Positions 24,172-36,903 of a DNA stretch of 64,000 nt are shown here, piece after piece. The number at the start of each line of letters is the position of its first letter. Position 1 is the stretch's first letter. This DNA comes from Cordilura impudica (Eukaryota > Arthropoda > Insecta > Diptera > Scathophagidae): positions 191,952,575 through 192,016,574 of the forward strand of contig OY821521.1 of NCBI GenBank assembly GCA_963682025.1, in the 5' to 3' direction. The position numbers were made by a program, and so were the translations under genes. The notes under the pieces are model-generated. The model made no database searches and had not been told where the DNA came from. It saw nothing but the letters and a program-made list of their open reading frames with translations.

Positions 24172-24700
24172 TCTATAATATTAATAGGCAAGGCAATTTC
24201 TTGTGACCGATGTACTCTGTCAGTTTTAAACCGATTTGAAAAGTATTTCTTTTTAGCTGTACACCAGATTTACAGATTTGCACCGTCTGGAACAATTTTT
24301 TTTTTTTAGTAAAATTCATTTAAAGTTGCTACTAACACATACAAAAAATTATACAATGCTGTGTGTGTGTTTATTAAATTTGTTAATGTGTTTGCAAAAA
24401 TTGTATATGAAAAGCCCTGTGTGGAATTGAAAAATAATTTTGGACATAAACCAATAACGACAATAACACTATCGAATTTCACTAAATTAATTACATATCA
24501 CATGCCCTGTGTTGCCCTGGAGTGCCTAAAATTAGCATACTTTTAGGTGGTTCAAATACCTTTAGACTCTTACTTCTGTGTGATCAACAAATATTTATAT
24601 TGGAATATATTTAATGAAAAACATTGAAAGAAATAAATTGAATGAAAAAATTAAATTTTCTAAAATTTGCACTCGAATTTCGAGGGCTGGGCTTTGCTAG
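24172..24700 (+). mobile_element. Non-autonomous Helitron copy a
   Basis: Begins A|TCTATAATATTAATAGGC and ends CTAG|T. The 3' end carries the inverted repeat CTCGAATTTCGAG about 12 bases before CTAG. Insertion between A and T, a TC start, a subterminal hairpin and a CTAG end are the hallmarks of canonical Helitrons. No helicase or Rep coding sequence. The long internal part (24380-24560) is missing from shorter copies. Confidence 0.8.
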
Positions 24701-25199
24701 TAAATAAATATTAAGTCAAAAATTTATTTTATTATTTCCTACAAATTTATCCCATTATTTGATAAACTGATCGAGACTATAATTCGCAACCCATTATTCG
24801 AATTTTTACCTAGGAAATATGACAGTTGACAACAACCCTAGTTCCATTTGAAAATTTAGTTTGTTGGTAAATTTTTTAAGTAGAATTAAATACGTATTTT
24901 GCTTCTTCCCTTTGAAACCACTTTCAATTTTCTAAGTGGATTTAAATTATAAAAGTTGAGTTTACTTTACGCCTTCAAAATTATATTGATTGATTGTTTT
25001 TTTTTTTTCATATTAATGAAATTGAACGAAATCTGAAGAAGCAAAAATAAAATCGATGGAAAATCTACGAAATCATATCAATATCGATCGGAATTTTTGG
25101 CATACCTTTAAAATTAGTTTTTGATTATGCGTATTTAAAAAAAAATTATCATTCCAAATTTCGATAATGTCAAATGAATCAACATAAAAACCAAATTTT
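24701..25199. other. No feature seen
   Basis: AT-rich spacer; nothing recognised. Confidence 0.4.
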
Positions 25200-25767
25200 A
25201 ACAAGTAAGGCCGACTATGCCATACCCTATAACATGCAATTATAGTAAGGGTCTTTGATGCAACTATGTTAATTGGATATTGAAAATAGGCATAACCATA
25301 TTTGAGTGGCATTGCTATTAATTTTTCCGCCTGCATATATAAAAAAGTTCATATATGATGCTATATTTATAAGGGGGACTAGGTTGAAAAATGGACCGAT
25401 TCTAACCATATTTGGCAGACATTTTTTTTTTTTTTGCAAAAACATATGTATACCAAATTTGAGAAGAATCTGTGCAATAGCAGCTTTATATGGGTCTATG
25501 ACTAAGAATTGTCTTAGAGGTCAAACAAAATTTGACCGAGATCTATATAATTTGGATCTAATGGCAATTTAAGTCGAACTTATGGGAGTCATTTATATGG
25601 GAATTAGGTCCGATTTTCAACTATTTCAATAGCATTCGCCGATAGAAGCTTAAATACCATATTTTATTAAAATATATTCTTCATATTTGTGACCTGTAGT
25701 TTGATTACTAGATTTACATGGACACACATAAGTACGGACGGACGAACACCACTAGAGTTACTATAAC

Positions 25768-26591
25768 ACGATGTGTTTTTTACATATGTACAAAAAAAGT
25801 TGCACACATCGTGTAATACATATGAAACATTGTTTATGTACAATACATGAGGAAAGGCACATGTACATTTTTCAATTAGAACAGATTCTATTTTGGCATG
25901 ACAAACATATAAAATACAACACTGCTTGTGGCGAAAGAAAAACAGAGTAAATTATAAAGATTAATACTGAAAGAGAAATAAATTTTTTAATATTAATTAA
26001 CAACTAGCAGATTCCAGCCCTCGAAATTCGAGGGCATTTCTAGGAAATTTTATTTTTTTTTATTAAATAAAGACCCTAAAAGTATGCTAATCAATTATAG
26101 CCCATTCACAAATCAACACAAAACACAAATTCATTTTTATTACAAACACATTAACAAATTTAATAAACACACACATAGCATTGTATAATTTTATGTATGT
26201 GTTAGTAGCAACTCTAAATGCGATTTACTCAAAATAAAGGAAAAAATTTAAAAATCTGTAAATCTGCAAAACGACTAAAAAGAAATACCTTTCAAATAAT
26301 ATACGTCTTGTCAAAGTCGGGATACAACGGTGGAACAAAACATCAGTCACAAGAAATCGTCTAGCCTATTAATATTTATTTTTAACAATAAATTTTTTTA
26401 AATTCACAAATTATATCAGCTGTTGTTTACATTTAGAGGTTATGTCATACAGAAATACATATGTATGCACGCACGTGTGATAGCAAAAATTATGAATCGT
26501 ATATAAAATGATAATTTTGACAGACATACGGAATTACATATGGATAAAAAAAAGTGCCGGTACATACATATGTATGTAAAAAACACATCGT
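25768..26591. mobile_element. TIR element inserted in repeat A
   Basis: Perfect 19-bp inverted ends ACGATGTGTTTTTTACATA at 25768-25786 and 26573-26591, with weaker similarity a little further out. Non-coding, so a MITE. No clear target duplication could be read. The Helitron at 26004 lies inside it. Confidence 0.65.
26004..26377 (-). mobile_element. Non-autonomous Helitron copy b
   Basis: The minus-strand 3' end is at 26004 (CTAG followed by T), with CTCGAAATTCGAG, a perfect palindrome, just inside. The body shares the TTTGTTAATGTGTTTGT and AAAGGTATTTCTTTTTAG blocks with the other copies. The first few bases of the 5' end appear to be missing (starts TATTAATAGGC). Confidence 0.75.
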
Positions 26592-26717
26592 ATGATATGA
26601 CCTTAAATAGACTCAGAAAGTGATTCTGACTCGATCGGTTTAATAAAAGATTTGGATAGTTACAAACATCAGCACAAACTCATTATACCCTGACCACATG
26701 GTGGTATTGGGTATAAA

Positions 26718-29700
26718 AACCGGAATTTGAAAAATCGAATATTTCGGAACTTTAAACTTTAAATGAATTTGGCAATATTTTACATAAAAACTTTTTCTGA
26801 AATTAAAATCCTTTTTTTCCTAATAAATGATGAAATATTATTCGACCTTTGAAATTTATGACTTTTAATAAATTAGTCGAGCTCGAGGTCACGTTTTTTT
26901 CCATTTAAAATTGTTCTCTATTTCTATAAAAAAAATCAAAATTTTATGGTAACATATAGATTTGATCCGAAATTCATTCAGAATGTCATTAAACTTTTTG
27001 CTCGAATATATTCATAAACCGGTTTTGAGAAAACTTATTGAAACTGGGATTTTCCATTCATTTGAAATATAGAAACTTCTGTATTGTAATAATTATCTGA
27101 TGTAATTATTGATTAAAAATTAATTGCATAATAATTTTTATTATTAATATTATGAATTTTAATAAATATAACAATGGTAAGGTAAAATAAAGTCATGACC
27201 CAAAATTAGTTCAAATTATCTGCAGATACGTTAAAAATGCACCAGCAGCTCCAACCAAATGGATTTTATATTCACAGAGTGTTCTTTTTCAAAACAAAAA
27301 GTTGAAACTACAAGAAAATTACTATGGCTTATAAACAAATGATGGTTTGACTTGACACTAAAGGAAAAAATCTATGCATCTACATAATTAATTTGGAGAA
27401 CAACATGCGTATTTGTCGCAATGACATCATATTTAAAAAAATTCACAATTATTTTTAGAAGTTAGAAAAATTTACTATTAAAGGTAAATTGTTCAATAAT
27501 TTTAACAATTTTTTTATCAATGTAAATACAAATTCCAGCATAATCAAACTCTATAAAAAAAAACATAACAATTCCTATTTGGACCCCTTCAACAATCTTT
27601 GAAAAGCCTCGTTTTCTTTTTATGCATCTCTTAAGAATAGCATTTAGTTTTACACAATTTTAAATTATTTAAATTGATAAATATATAATTTTAGCTTGAG
27701 TTTTATTTCCATATTCATATCGAAATTTGCATAAATTATATAACTTTTAATGATACAATAAAACATATTTCCATAAACTTACCTTTTGCAGCACGAGACT
27801 TTCTAAAAGATTGCACGTTTTTCCATGTAAAAATTACAGAAAATATATATTTTGTTCAAGCTGGAATAAACTTAGTTCCACACTTTTTGCAAAACTAAAA
27901 AAAAATATCGTTAATATTTGCAAGCAAAACACACGAATTTATTTATTTATTATTTTTTAAACTGTTACACACGCACAACAGGAAGAAAATTATATTGTTA
28001 ACAAATGTCAAAAGCCAAAAGTCTGACATCAGCTGTATATAGAGTTACCTTGATTTCTTTTAAGCAATCCAAACTGGCGAATTTTATATGAAAAATAGGA
28101 TAAAAAACAAATTGTAGTAGCGAGTTTTATGTAATACCATACAAAGTTAACAAAAGTGGAAACTCAAAGTTTTCATTTCATGCGATAAATCTACATGTGT
28201 CTGTTGTAAAATTAATTAATTTTAGAAATCTAATGTGATTTTAAAAAAACAAATAAAATAGAGAAAAAAATGTTATGAAAGAACTTGTATAATAATACTA
28301 TATTGTTAAAATTTTTATTCATTTATCGAATATTCATTTAAGTTAACTTATATAAGATTTAATCCCAACAATTTACAAGTTATCTAAGTTTTTATTTCAT
28401 CAAATTTAATTTGACCGCTTTTAAACAGAGCTGAACAATTTTTATGTCTCTTCATAATATAGTTTAATTTTACCAAGTTTATTTAAGTTTTCATCTCATT
28501 GAATTCCAACACTTTTAAACAAAGCAAAATTACCAAAGTTTTCTTTTAGTAGCTTAAGTTATTTCTTTTTATATTTTACCTATTTTGTAATATATAGAAT
28601 TATTAAAAATACAAAAATTGCATTTGATTTTGTATTTTTTGAGTCGGCTAATTGTCTCATAAAATTTTATTTTTTGTTAGTATATCTAAGTTTTATCTTA
28701 TTTATTTCGGCAATTTTAAACAAAACAAAATTACTAAAGTGTCATTTTTGTATCTTATATTTTTTTATAATTTAACATATTTTGCAGTTTATTGCATTAT
28801 TGAATATACAAAAATTAATAAAAATAAAAAATTTCCTTGGAGATTTTATTTTATTTTTTAGTGGGCGAATATTATGGAACAATTTTTATATCGCTTCAAA
28901 ATGGAAAATATTTTAATATATAATTATTTTTTTTTAAGAAGACTGACTCAATATCTTAAAACGATTAATTAATTTTTGCAAACAGAAAATATTTTTTTTT
29001 TTTTACGTAAAACCTTTTTGCAATGCTAAGTTTTCAATTGCAAATGTTTATATGTCAAAATATGAATAAAGTCAAAGAAAGACAAATCGCTGCGAACTTT
29101 GTATGTCCCGGTTTACACATGAAATTTTTCTTTCTGAAACTGTTTGAAATTCTCTTTTAAACGTTCATCCGTGTCTACACACTGAAATTTTTGTATTGAA
29201 ATTCAAGATTTGTTCATGTTTACTTTATCATTTTACCTATTTATTTTATCATTTTATTTTATTAAAATTAACTTTATTTCAATTTATTATCTCTCTTAAC
29301 ACAAACAAAATAAAAAATGAAAGAAAACGCAAAATAACTTTACTTTGACAATTGCGAAGCAAGAAACAAAAGAGAATTTCAGAGTACATGAAATTATGTA
29401 CCCCCTGCCATTCTTCTCTCCATTCTCCCTATAAATTCAAGACTTTGATGTGTAAAACGGCACTAATGCGCTAAAAATTATTTCATATTTTTTCGGCAAT
29501 AAATTTGCAACCTTTTTGCTTAGAGTTGGCATCAATGGTTATAGTTAAGATAACCGTAAATAAGGAGTTACCATATTCTTAGAGAAGTTGTTAATAGAAA
29601 AGCATGACATTTTTTGTTTTGTTTACGAGTGAATTTTACAAATTTTTATTGCTTAAATATTAAGCTTGACATTTTAAAATAATAATTTTCAATTGCATTT

Positions 29701-29746
29701 TTGTGGAAAAACTTAATTTTTAACAAAAGAGGGGTAAGTACAAATT
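26718..29746. other. 3-kb intergenic region, no gene recognised
   Basis: AT-rich, with no protein similarity in any frame. Isolated splice-like strings exist but no convincing exon chain. A TTTATT at about 29645 could be the minus-strand poly(A) signal of the next gene. Confidence 0.45.
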
Positions 29747-31102
29747 TTAGTTAACTTTTTTTATAATTAAGTTCTTATTCAAATGTTGTTTAATGGCCAT
29801 GTTCGCAGCAGCTGGGTTACGTATGACACTCGTTATGGTTTTATTTAATGAATTGGAAACTACGGCTGACGGCAATGGCTTTGCCGCTGCATGTGTTTTA
29901 TTTAAAATCTTCACTTTCATTCCTTTGGATTGTAGTTTTTGTAGTATTTCCATTGTTCTTGTATCGGTTTTGCTGGCCGCCGCATTTGAGACTGCAGGAG
30001 GCGGTGGTAACGTTGGCAGCGTACGTTTAACTTGCAAACCCAAATTTTGTAGTTTGTTAAGTATTTGGGCCGTTTGTTTTTCTTTTGTGGGCTCGATATT
30101 GACAATCTTGGCAGGAATGATTGATGTTTTTTGTGCCATAGGAATTACTACATTTATTGTTTTAGTTGCAGTTGTTAAGGATTTGTTGTTAACTTTGGGT
30201 TTATAAGTTGAAGTGTTAAGCAAAAGGTTTTGCTGAATTTCGATGGGTTTGGCCATAACATTGCTAGTAGTTTGTTCTATTTTGCGTTTCTTACTTGGGT
30301 AACTTTTGCTTACTTGTACAGTTGTCGGTGTAGTGTTAAGGGCTGTAGTTATTGTTGTTATATGTCCTTGTGTTAGGGGTGGCTCTAATTGTATAGGCAC
30401 AGGTTTTGGCATGTATAGCCTTCTTTTGATGGCTGGTTTTGTTTTGTTGGCCGATAAATCAAATTTTACATTTTTTATCGATTTCTCCGGCATTTTTGTG
30501 GGTTTTAGAGTATCTGTAAAGGACTTGGTTAAACTATTTTTCCTACTACCGTTATTGTTGGATTTAACATTTTCCTTAAATTGTACAAATGGCGTAACCT
30601 CTTCCACCAGTTCATCATATTGTTTAGCAGACTTTTGATTTGAAGAAGTGTTTGTGCTGACCACCTCTGTATTTAAATCGGAATACCATTTAGGATTTAA
30701 TAGCTCTTCCTCGATATTTATCAAATCTATGTAATTCTCTTCCGGCTTTAGATACGATATCTCCACATCACAATGGTCATAAACCAAAAACTACCAAAAC
30801 ACATTAAATAAAGGTAAAAATCGATTTTGTTTAAAAATGTTCTTTACATAAGCTCATCTAACACTTACCTCCTTAATACCCTTTATGGTTTTACCAAATA
30901 TTTGGGTACTTTTGTCGGTATTATATTTCAATTGCTGGCCCTCTTTGAATAGATTCTCAAAACCTTCACATTTTTCCAAATGTTGCCGAAAATCATGTAC
31001 ATTTCGTAGGTCTGTATGACAATTGTTGCAGAGAATGAATATTTGAAGATTTTCATCTAAAAGCACTTCTCCCATGCGTATGCAATTTAATGTTTGCAAC
31101 AT
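29747..31102 (-). CDS. Lysine-rich protein with N-terminal Cys/His finger
   Basis: Gene not recognised. Two exons, 30869-31102 and 29747-30790, join in phase 0 across a short GT-AG intron, giving 425 aa. Residues 25-45 (CNNCHTDLRNVHDFRQHLEKC) show C-x2-C-x11-H-x4-C-like spacing, a probable zinc finger. After residue 80 the chain is rich in Lys, Thr, Asn and Pro, with a basic patch KKRKIEQ that could be a nuclear signal. A motif of about 20 residues occurs twice near the C-terminus: ILNKLQNLGLQVKR around 317-335, and ILQKLQSKGMKVKI around 362-380. These features suggest a nuclear DNA- or chromatin-associated protein, but that is inference only. The start is chosen because the finger follows directly and no upstream frame continues. 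Confidence 0.82.
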
Positions 31103-31843
31103 ATTTTTAAAATTTAATAAGTGTTTAATTAACAGTTTTTTTCTAGTTTGTTTGTTTATATATATATATTGAAGACGAAAAGCAAAATGTTTATAAAATT
31201 TTGTTTACAAACTAATGGCAAAGAAAGAGACGCGAAAAACAATTTGACATTAGGTGATGCCAGATTTGAAGGTAATTTTCTAATCAGGGTTATTTGTAGT
31301 TTAAATATGGTTGTTATCTCCAGTGGAGAGCAATAACAAATGAAAATGGTTTGTGTATTTGATAAGGTTTAAGAAACCGGTTAGTTGCACGCCTCAGCAA
31401 CTAATTGCACAACTTTTTTTTTTTTGTGAAAAAGCGCATGATTTTTTCATCGGTCCTCAACATATGCAAGAAAGAGATAACATAGATGTACTCTTGCAGC
31501 TCTAAGAGTCACTGGAATTTGGGGGGTCGCCGCGTGCAAGTCTCCAAAAGACAAAGAAGAAGAAAATTTGTAGAATTTTTTTTAACGTAGATTTCTCCCG
31601 CGGGAGAAAAACGGAGAAAAACACAACACCGAAAAACTTCAGTCTGCAAGCATAGAACATGGAGTACGGTTGTCATTAAAGTTAAAGCGGAGAAATTTGC
31701 GGTTGCTTTTACATAGCTGAGTTGTAAATTGTTACAGTATATTTGTTACAACTGCAAAACAGTTGAAAAGAAAGGTTTAAGAATAATCATGAAGTTAATT
31801 TATACGGCCCAAAAAGGGCCAACTTAGAATTATAGGAATCAAG

Positions 31844-31874
<31 letters not shown>

Positions 31875-32230
31875 GTTAATTTTAATTTTTGGCCCCGAAT
31901 TATTATCATTACTAAAATTCTTTTTTTTAAAGTTTTTAGTAGAAACATTTATTTTGTTGTTTCTAGTTCTAACCTTTTAACGCCAGATATTGCTAGATAA
32001 GTTGTCAATTTACTACGAAAATTTTACAATTTAACTACAGAATTTTATAGTTAACAAGTTAGAGCATCATGCCTCAGTACAGTTAATTTGAAATTTCAGT
32101 TGTTTGGAGTAGAATTATTTGATTATTTAATTATAGTTGAATTTATAAGCTTTCAATTATTATTTTACACCTAACGTATTTTTTCTGTGTCATTTGTTTT
32201 TTCCCATATTTTTTAATTTTTTTCAATAAA
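31103..32230. other. Intergenic with (AT)n tract
   Basis: Upstream region of the finger-protein gene. Contains a slightly GC-richer stretch at 31430-31720 and a TA microsatellite at about 31844-31872. No exon recognised. Confidence 0.45.
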
Positions 32231-32943
32231 AACAAGAAAATTATAGTCGGTCTAGACCCAACTAACTGGACATAGAAAATAAGCAAAAACCAAATTTGAG
32301 TGGGATTTTTTTAAATTTTTTGGCTTCAGATATGAAAAAGTTCATATCGGATGCTATATCTATATGGGGACTAGGTCCAAAAATGGACCGATCCTGATCA
32401 TGTTTGGTAAAGTCTCTTGTATTTTGCAAAAATATATACAAACAAAATTTGAGAAGAATCAGTGCAATATTTTTGTTTTTTAATAGATTTAAGTGAAGAT
32501 CGGGAAGCAGCTCTATATGGGGCCAAAGGGATCAGTTTTGGACTACTCATTAATAGATGTAATGAACGCATACAAACCCAATTTGAGTAAGATCTATATG
32601 ACAATTTGGATCTTATGGCAATTTATGTCGATTTCATAGGGGTAATTTGTATGGGGGCTAGGTCTGAACATGGACCGTTTGTCACCCAATTTCAATAGCG
32701 TTCATCCCATGGCCGATAAAATCTTATATACCAAATTTCATCAAAATATTTCATATTTGCGACCTGCAGTTAGATAACAAGGTTTACATGGACACACAGA
32801 CGGACATTGTTAAATCAACTCAAAAAGTGATTCTGATTCGATCGGTATAATTAAAGATGGGTCCAGGTCAAATATTTTTGGTTGTTACAAACAGCAGCAC
32901 AAAGTCATTATACCCAAACCACATAGTGGTATAGGGTATAAAA
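32231..32943 (+). repeat. Repeat A copy 4 with 5' internal deletion
   Basis: Starts AACAAGAAAATTATAGTCGG and ends at the TAGTGGTATAGGGTATAAAA end. About 65 bp found in the full copies, between the GGTCTAGACC palindrome and CCAACTAACTGGACAT, is missing. The GTCC microsatellite is reduced. Confidence 0.85.
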
Positions 32944-33126
32944 ATATTCTTACAATTTATTTTTATGTTTGTCTTAAGTTTTTAGTTTAAATACGTTAGT
33001 TATTTGAATTAAAATTATGTATATAAATTTTAATGTTGCTACAACAGATGTTTATAAACATTGTTGTAACTTTGCTTTTGTTATTTCCGAATACTACAAA
33101 ATACAAAAATAAAATCAGGTATTTTT

Positions 33127-33905
33127 ATTATACCCTATACCACTATGTGGTTTGGGTATAATGACTTTGTGCTGCTGTTTGTAACAACCAAAAATATTTG
33201 ACCTAGACCCATCTTTAATTATACCGATCGAATCAGAATCACTTTCTGAGTTGATTTAACAATGTCCGTCCGTCCGTCCGTCTGTGTGTCCATGTAAAGC
33301 TTGTAATCAAACTACAGGTCGCAAATATGAATATATTTTGATGAAATTTGGTATGTAAGCTTCTGTCGGCCATGGGATGAACGCTATTGAAATTGGTGAC
33401 AATCGGTCCATGTTCAGACCTAGCCCCCATACAAATTACCCCTATGAAATCGACATAAATTGCCATAAGATCCAAATTGTCATATAGATCTTACTCAAAT
33501 TGGGTTTGTATGCGTTCATTACATCCATTAATGAGTAGTCCAAAAATGGTCCCTTTGGCCCCATATAGAGCTGCTTCCCGATCTTCACTTAAATCTATTA
33601 AAAACAAAAATATTGCACTGATTCTTCTCAAATTTTGTTTGTATATATTTTTGCAAAATAAAAGAGACTTTACCAAACATGATCAGGATCGGTCCATTTT
33701 TGGACCTAGTCCCCATATAGATATATCATCCGATATGAACTTTTTCATATCTGCAGCCAAAAAAAAATAATAAAAATCCCACTCAAATTTGGTTTTTGCT
33801 TATTTTCTATGTCCAGTTAGTTGGGCCTAAGAGATAGAGTTTCTAAACGCATGGTATAGGGTATCGTATAGTCGGTGTAGACCGACTATAATTTTCTTAC
33901 TTGTT
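33127..33905 (-). repeat. Repeat A copy 5, full length, inverted to copy 4
   Basis: Minus orientation, 779 bp, both ends intact (TACCCTATACCACTATGTGG at left, TTTTCTTACTTGTT at right). Together with copy 4 it makes an inverted pair separated by about 180 bp. Confidence 0.87.
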
Positions 33906-34139
33906 ATTTTTTGCTAAATACTTTTGAAAAATACTTTTGATTCAACCCTTAGGGTTGAATGAATACTAAAGCAAACATTTGGAAATCGAGAATGTTCATA
34001 ATTGTTCTATTTATAGAAGAAAGATTTATTTTATAAATGTAAGTTGTTTTCTTGAAAAAATTATTTTATTTCAAATTAAAATGTGTTTTTCTCTCCAACT
34101 CTTAAAGCTAAAACATATTTTTTTAAAAGAAAATTAAAT

Positions 34140-36903
34140 CTATTTCTTTTTATTTTTGTCCTTTTTTGTAAATCGCGGACCACCAAAATTTTTGCCTTTA
34201 TTAAATTTATTTTTACCAGCCTTGTTTGCCAATTTAACATTACTTGTCTTCTTCTTGGGACCAACACTACTAGCATTTCCAACCTTCTTTTTAGCAGCAA
34301 TTTTGGACATTTTCTGATGGCGATTGGCTTCAGATCTCAAACGCAAAGCACCACTACGGCTGACATCGGTTAAATCATTAGTAAAAGCTGAATTACCACC
34401 ACGTTTGGGCTTATTCGCTGAGCCACCTTTAATGGCAGCCACATCTGAAACGGTTGATAATTTACCCGGACGTTTACGTAATTTAGATATTTTGGCACGT
34501 ACTAGAGAAACCTTTTCAATCTCTTTCATAGCTCTTTCTTTGGCCAGTTGTTCGGGGGTTTTAACTCGTTTAACTTCTTCCTTCTTTTTCTTTTTGGCAT
34601 TAAAGTCTTTGACGGGTGGACCATCTTCACCGTCACCGCCATATTCGGGACGTTTACGTTTTTTATTTTTGTCAGCCGGTTTCTTCGATTTAAGGCTGTC
34701 ATCTTCGGGAGTGGTTAATGATAAACGTTGTTTTTCATCTTCTCTTTGTTTCTTAGTTTGGAACCAATCACGATGTTCATTTTTCGTGCCCAATAGTTTA
34801 CGTTCCGTTTTCGACAATTGCTGTTCCATTTTAGCAATTTGACGTTCAGCTTGTTCTTCATCCAAAATCATTTCTAAAAAAAAAATAATAAAAATATTAA
34901 TAAATAGCTTATTAAAAAAAAAAATATATATACTAACGAATTTCTGGCTCCAAAGCGGTTAATCTCTTACGATATTTTTCTATAATTTCTGGCGGTATAA
35001 TTCTATTTTTAACCGAGGCTTCAGCATTTTTGATAATATCCTTTACGATTTTTCTTTCCTTTTCACCAGCCAACGAAACCGAAATACCAGCTCTACCGGC
35101 CCGAGCTGTACGACCCACACGATGTATATAATGTTCTGTTGTTATGGGCATAACAAAATTTATAACAGTTTTAACACCCACAATATCTAAACCTCTGGCA
35201 GCAACATCAGTGGCTATTAACACATCGATTTGTTCTTCTTTGAATTTTTTCAACGATTCCAAACGTTGTTGCTGCGTTAGATTACCATGCAGCTCACCGG
35301 CCTTGATGCCCAACAAACCCAACAATATATGTAGCCTGTGGGCCTGTTTTTTAGTTTGTACAAATATCATACAGTGATCATGGAAAGTGCGACATATTAA
35401 ACTGGCCAATATTGGCTCACGATCACCTTCTTTATCCTCGCGTATACGAATAAATTCCTGACGCAAATTGAAAGCAACTTGTTGATTATTATTGACCCAA
35501 ACTTTAATGGGTTTGTTAAGGGAAACGGCAGCTAAATCTTTAACTTGTTCACTCATGGTGGCCGAGAAAAGCATAGTTTGTCTTGTTTTCGAGCAAGAAT
35601 TAATAATTTCTTTCATTTGTTCGGCAAAGTATTCATCCAACATACGATCAGCTTCATCGAGTATTAAGACCTTTAACGATAGTGAAATGACGGTTATTTT
35701 TTTATTTTTATAACGGAGAAATTATTGAAGTTAATTTAGTTTCAATCAGGTTATATAGACAACACTACACAACAGGTATTAATATTCCTCTTTAATATTT
35801 GAAAATAATTGTGTTATTTAATAATATTTCAGAGCGCAAGGATTATAATCATCATTAGAATTATAATTTTATACATTTCTCTTAACTACAACTGACCTCA
35901 ATGGAATCCAAACTAAAACTTGGCGTATTCTTTATATGATCAATCAAACGACCCGGTGTAGCAATGACAATATCAGGATTTTGTCTAAGAACTAATTCTT
36001 GGGCCTTAACATCTAAACCGCCAATGGCCAAACCAACATCTATTGTGGTAAACTGACACAATTGCTTAGTGACCTGATAAACCTGGGCGCCTAATTCACG
36101 AGTGGGTACCAAAACCAATACCCTGGTGACCGTTTTATTATTCATGGGACGATATAGTAAACGTTCGATAGTGGGCAAAATATACGCTGCAGTTTTACCC
36201 GTTCCTGTAGCAGCACAACCACATATATCTCGGCCCAATAAGGCAATGGGTATGGTGGAGGCTTGAATGGGCGTAGGATATATGTAGCCCAAAACACCTA
36301 TGGCCCTCATAAGTGGTCTTGATAAGTTCATTTGATAGAAAGATGTTATAGATTCATTAGAGTCCACTGCTTCATCGAATTGCATCTTTTCGCCCTCGTC
36401 TTCGGTATCTTCATCATCACTACCTTTGGATTTCTTCTTCTTTTTCAATAGTTTCTTCTCCCTCAAACGTAAATTGTCATGTTTCAATTCGTCTTCAGAC
36501 AAATCTAATTCTTCATCGCTAGCATTATCCTTGGAATTGGTGGTTTCAGCACCATCACCACCCTCTCTTTGTTTAAGACGGGCCGCAATTTTATCATCAG
36601 TCTTTGTACGAGCCTTACGTTTAACATATTTCATTAAATCATCCCAGGTGTCTTTATTGTATTCTTTAATCGAAGAAACAAATTCAAACCCCTTTTCAAA
36701 TTCCGTAATATTTTTATGTTTTAGTTTGGTAGGTTGATACTGTAATTATTTAAAAAAAATATATGTATAAATTTTCTTTAAAAATGAGGTTTTGCCATTC
36801 ACTCTACTACCTCTACTTCTGCATCGGAATCTTCGGAAAAATTTGTAACTTCTGCATCGTCCTCTATGGTGCCGATTAAGTCCATATTTTCTATAACGCC
36901 CAT
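34140..36903 (-). CDS. Rs1: DDX27/Drs1 DEAD-box RNA helicase
   Basis: Nucleolar ATP-dependent RNA helicase for large ribosomal subunit maturation (DDX27, yeast Drs1; Drosophila Rs1). Four exons: 36811-36903, 35897-36739, 34938-35670 and 34140-34873. The 2,403 nt give 800 aa (human DDX27 is 796). The N-terminus [19 protein letters not shown] matches the family's acidic start. Visible motifs: Q motif near 185-190, Walker A AATGTGKT at 207-214, PTREL at 243-247, TPGRL at 292-296, DEAD at 317-320, SAT at 348-350, RGLDI near 471, HRVGRTAR at 495-502. The C-terminal quarter is Lys-rich with [12 protein letters not shown], as in the family. All introns are GT-AG. The exon 3 acceptor has a weak pyrimidine tract. 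It appears intact. A TTTATT about 110 bp downstream is a likely poly(A) signal. Confidence 0.95.

Larger units (their letters stand above)
25200..26717 (+). repeat. Repeat A copy 3, split by an insertion
   Basis: The 5' part runs from AACAAGTAAGG at 25200 to the GGACGGACGAAC microsatellite near 25748. The 3' part resumes near 26600 with GACTCAGAAAGTGATTCTGA and ends at the GTGGTATTGGGTATAAAA end near 26717. The gap of about 850 bp is filled by a TIR element that itself contains a Helitron. Confidence 0.78.

Noticed and set aside
27770..27835. Strong splice donor on the minus strand near 27783
   Set aside because: A single good donor, but no acceptor, coding frame or downstream exons could be linked to it.
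29793..30638. Plus-strand frames opposite the finger-protein gene
   Set aside because: Shadows of the minus-strand exon, which has the zinc finger and clean splice sites.
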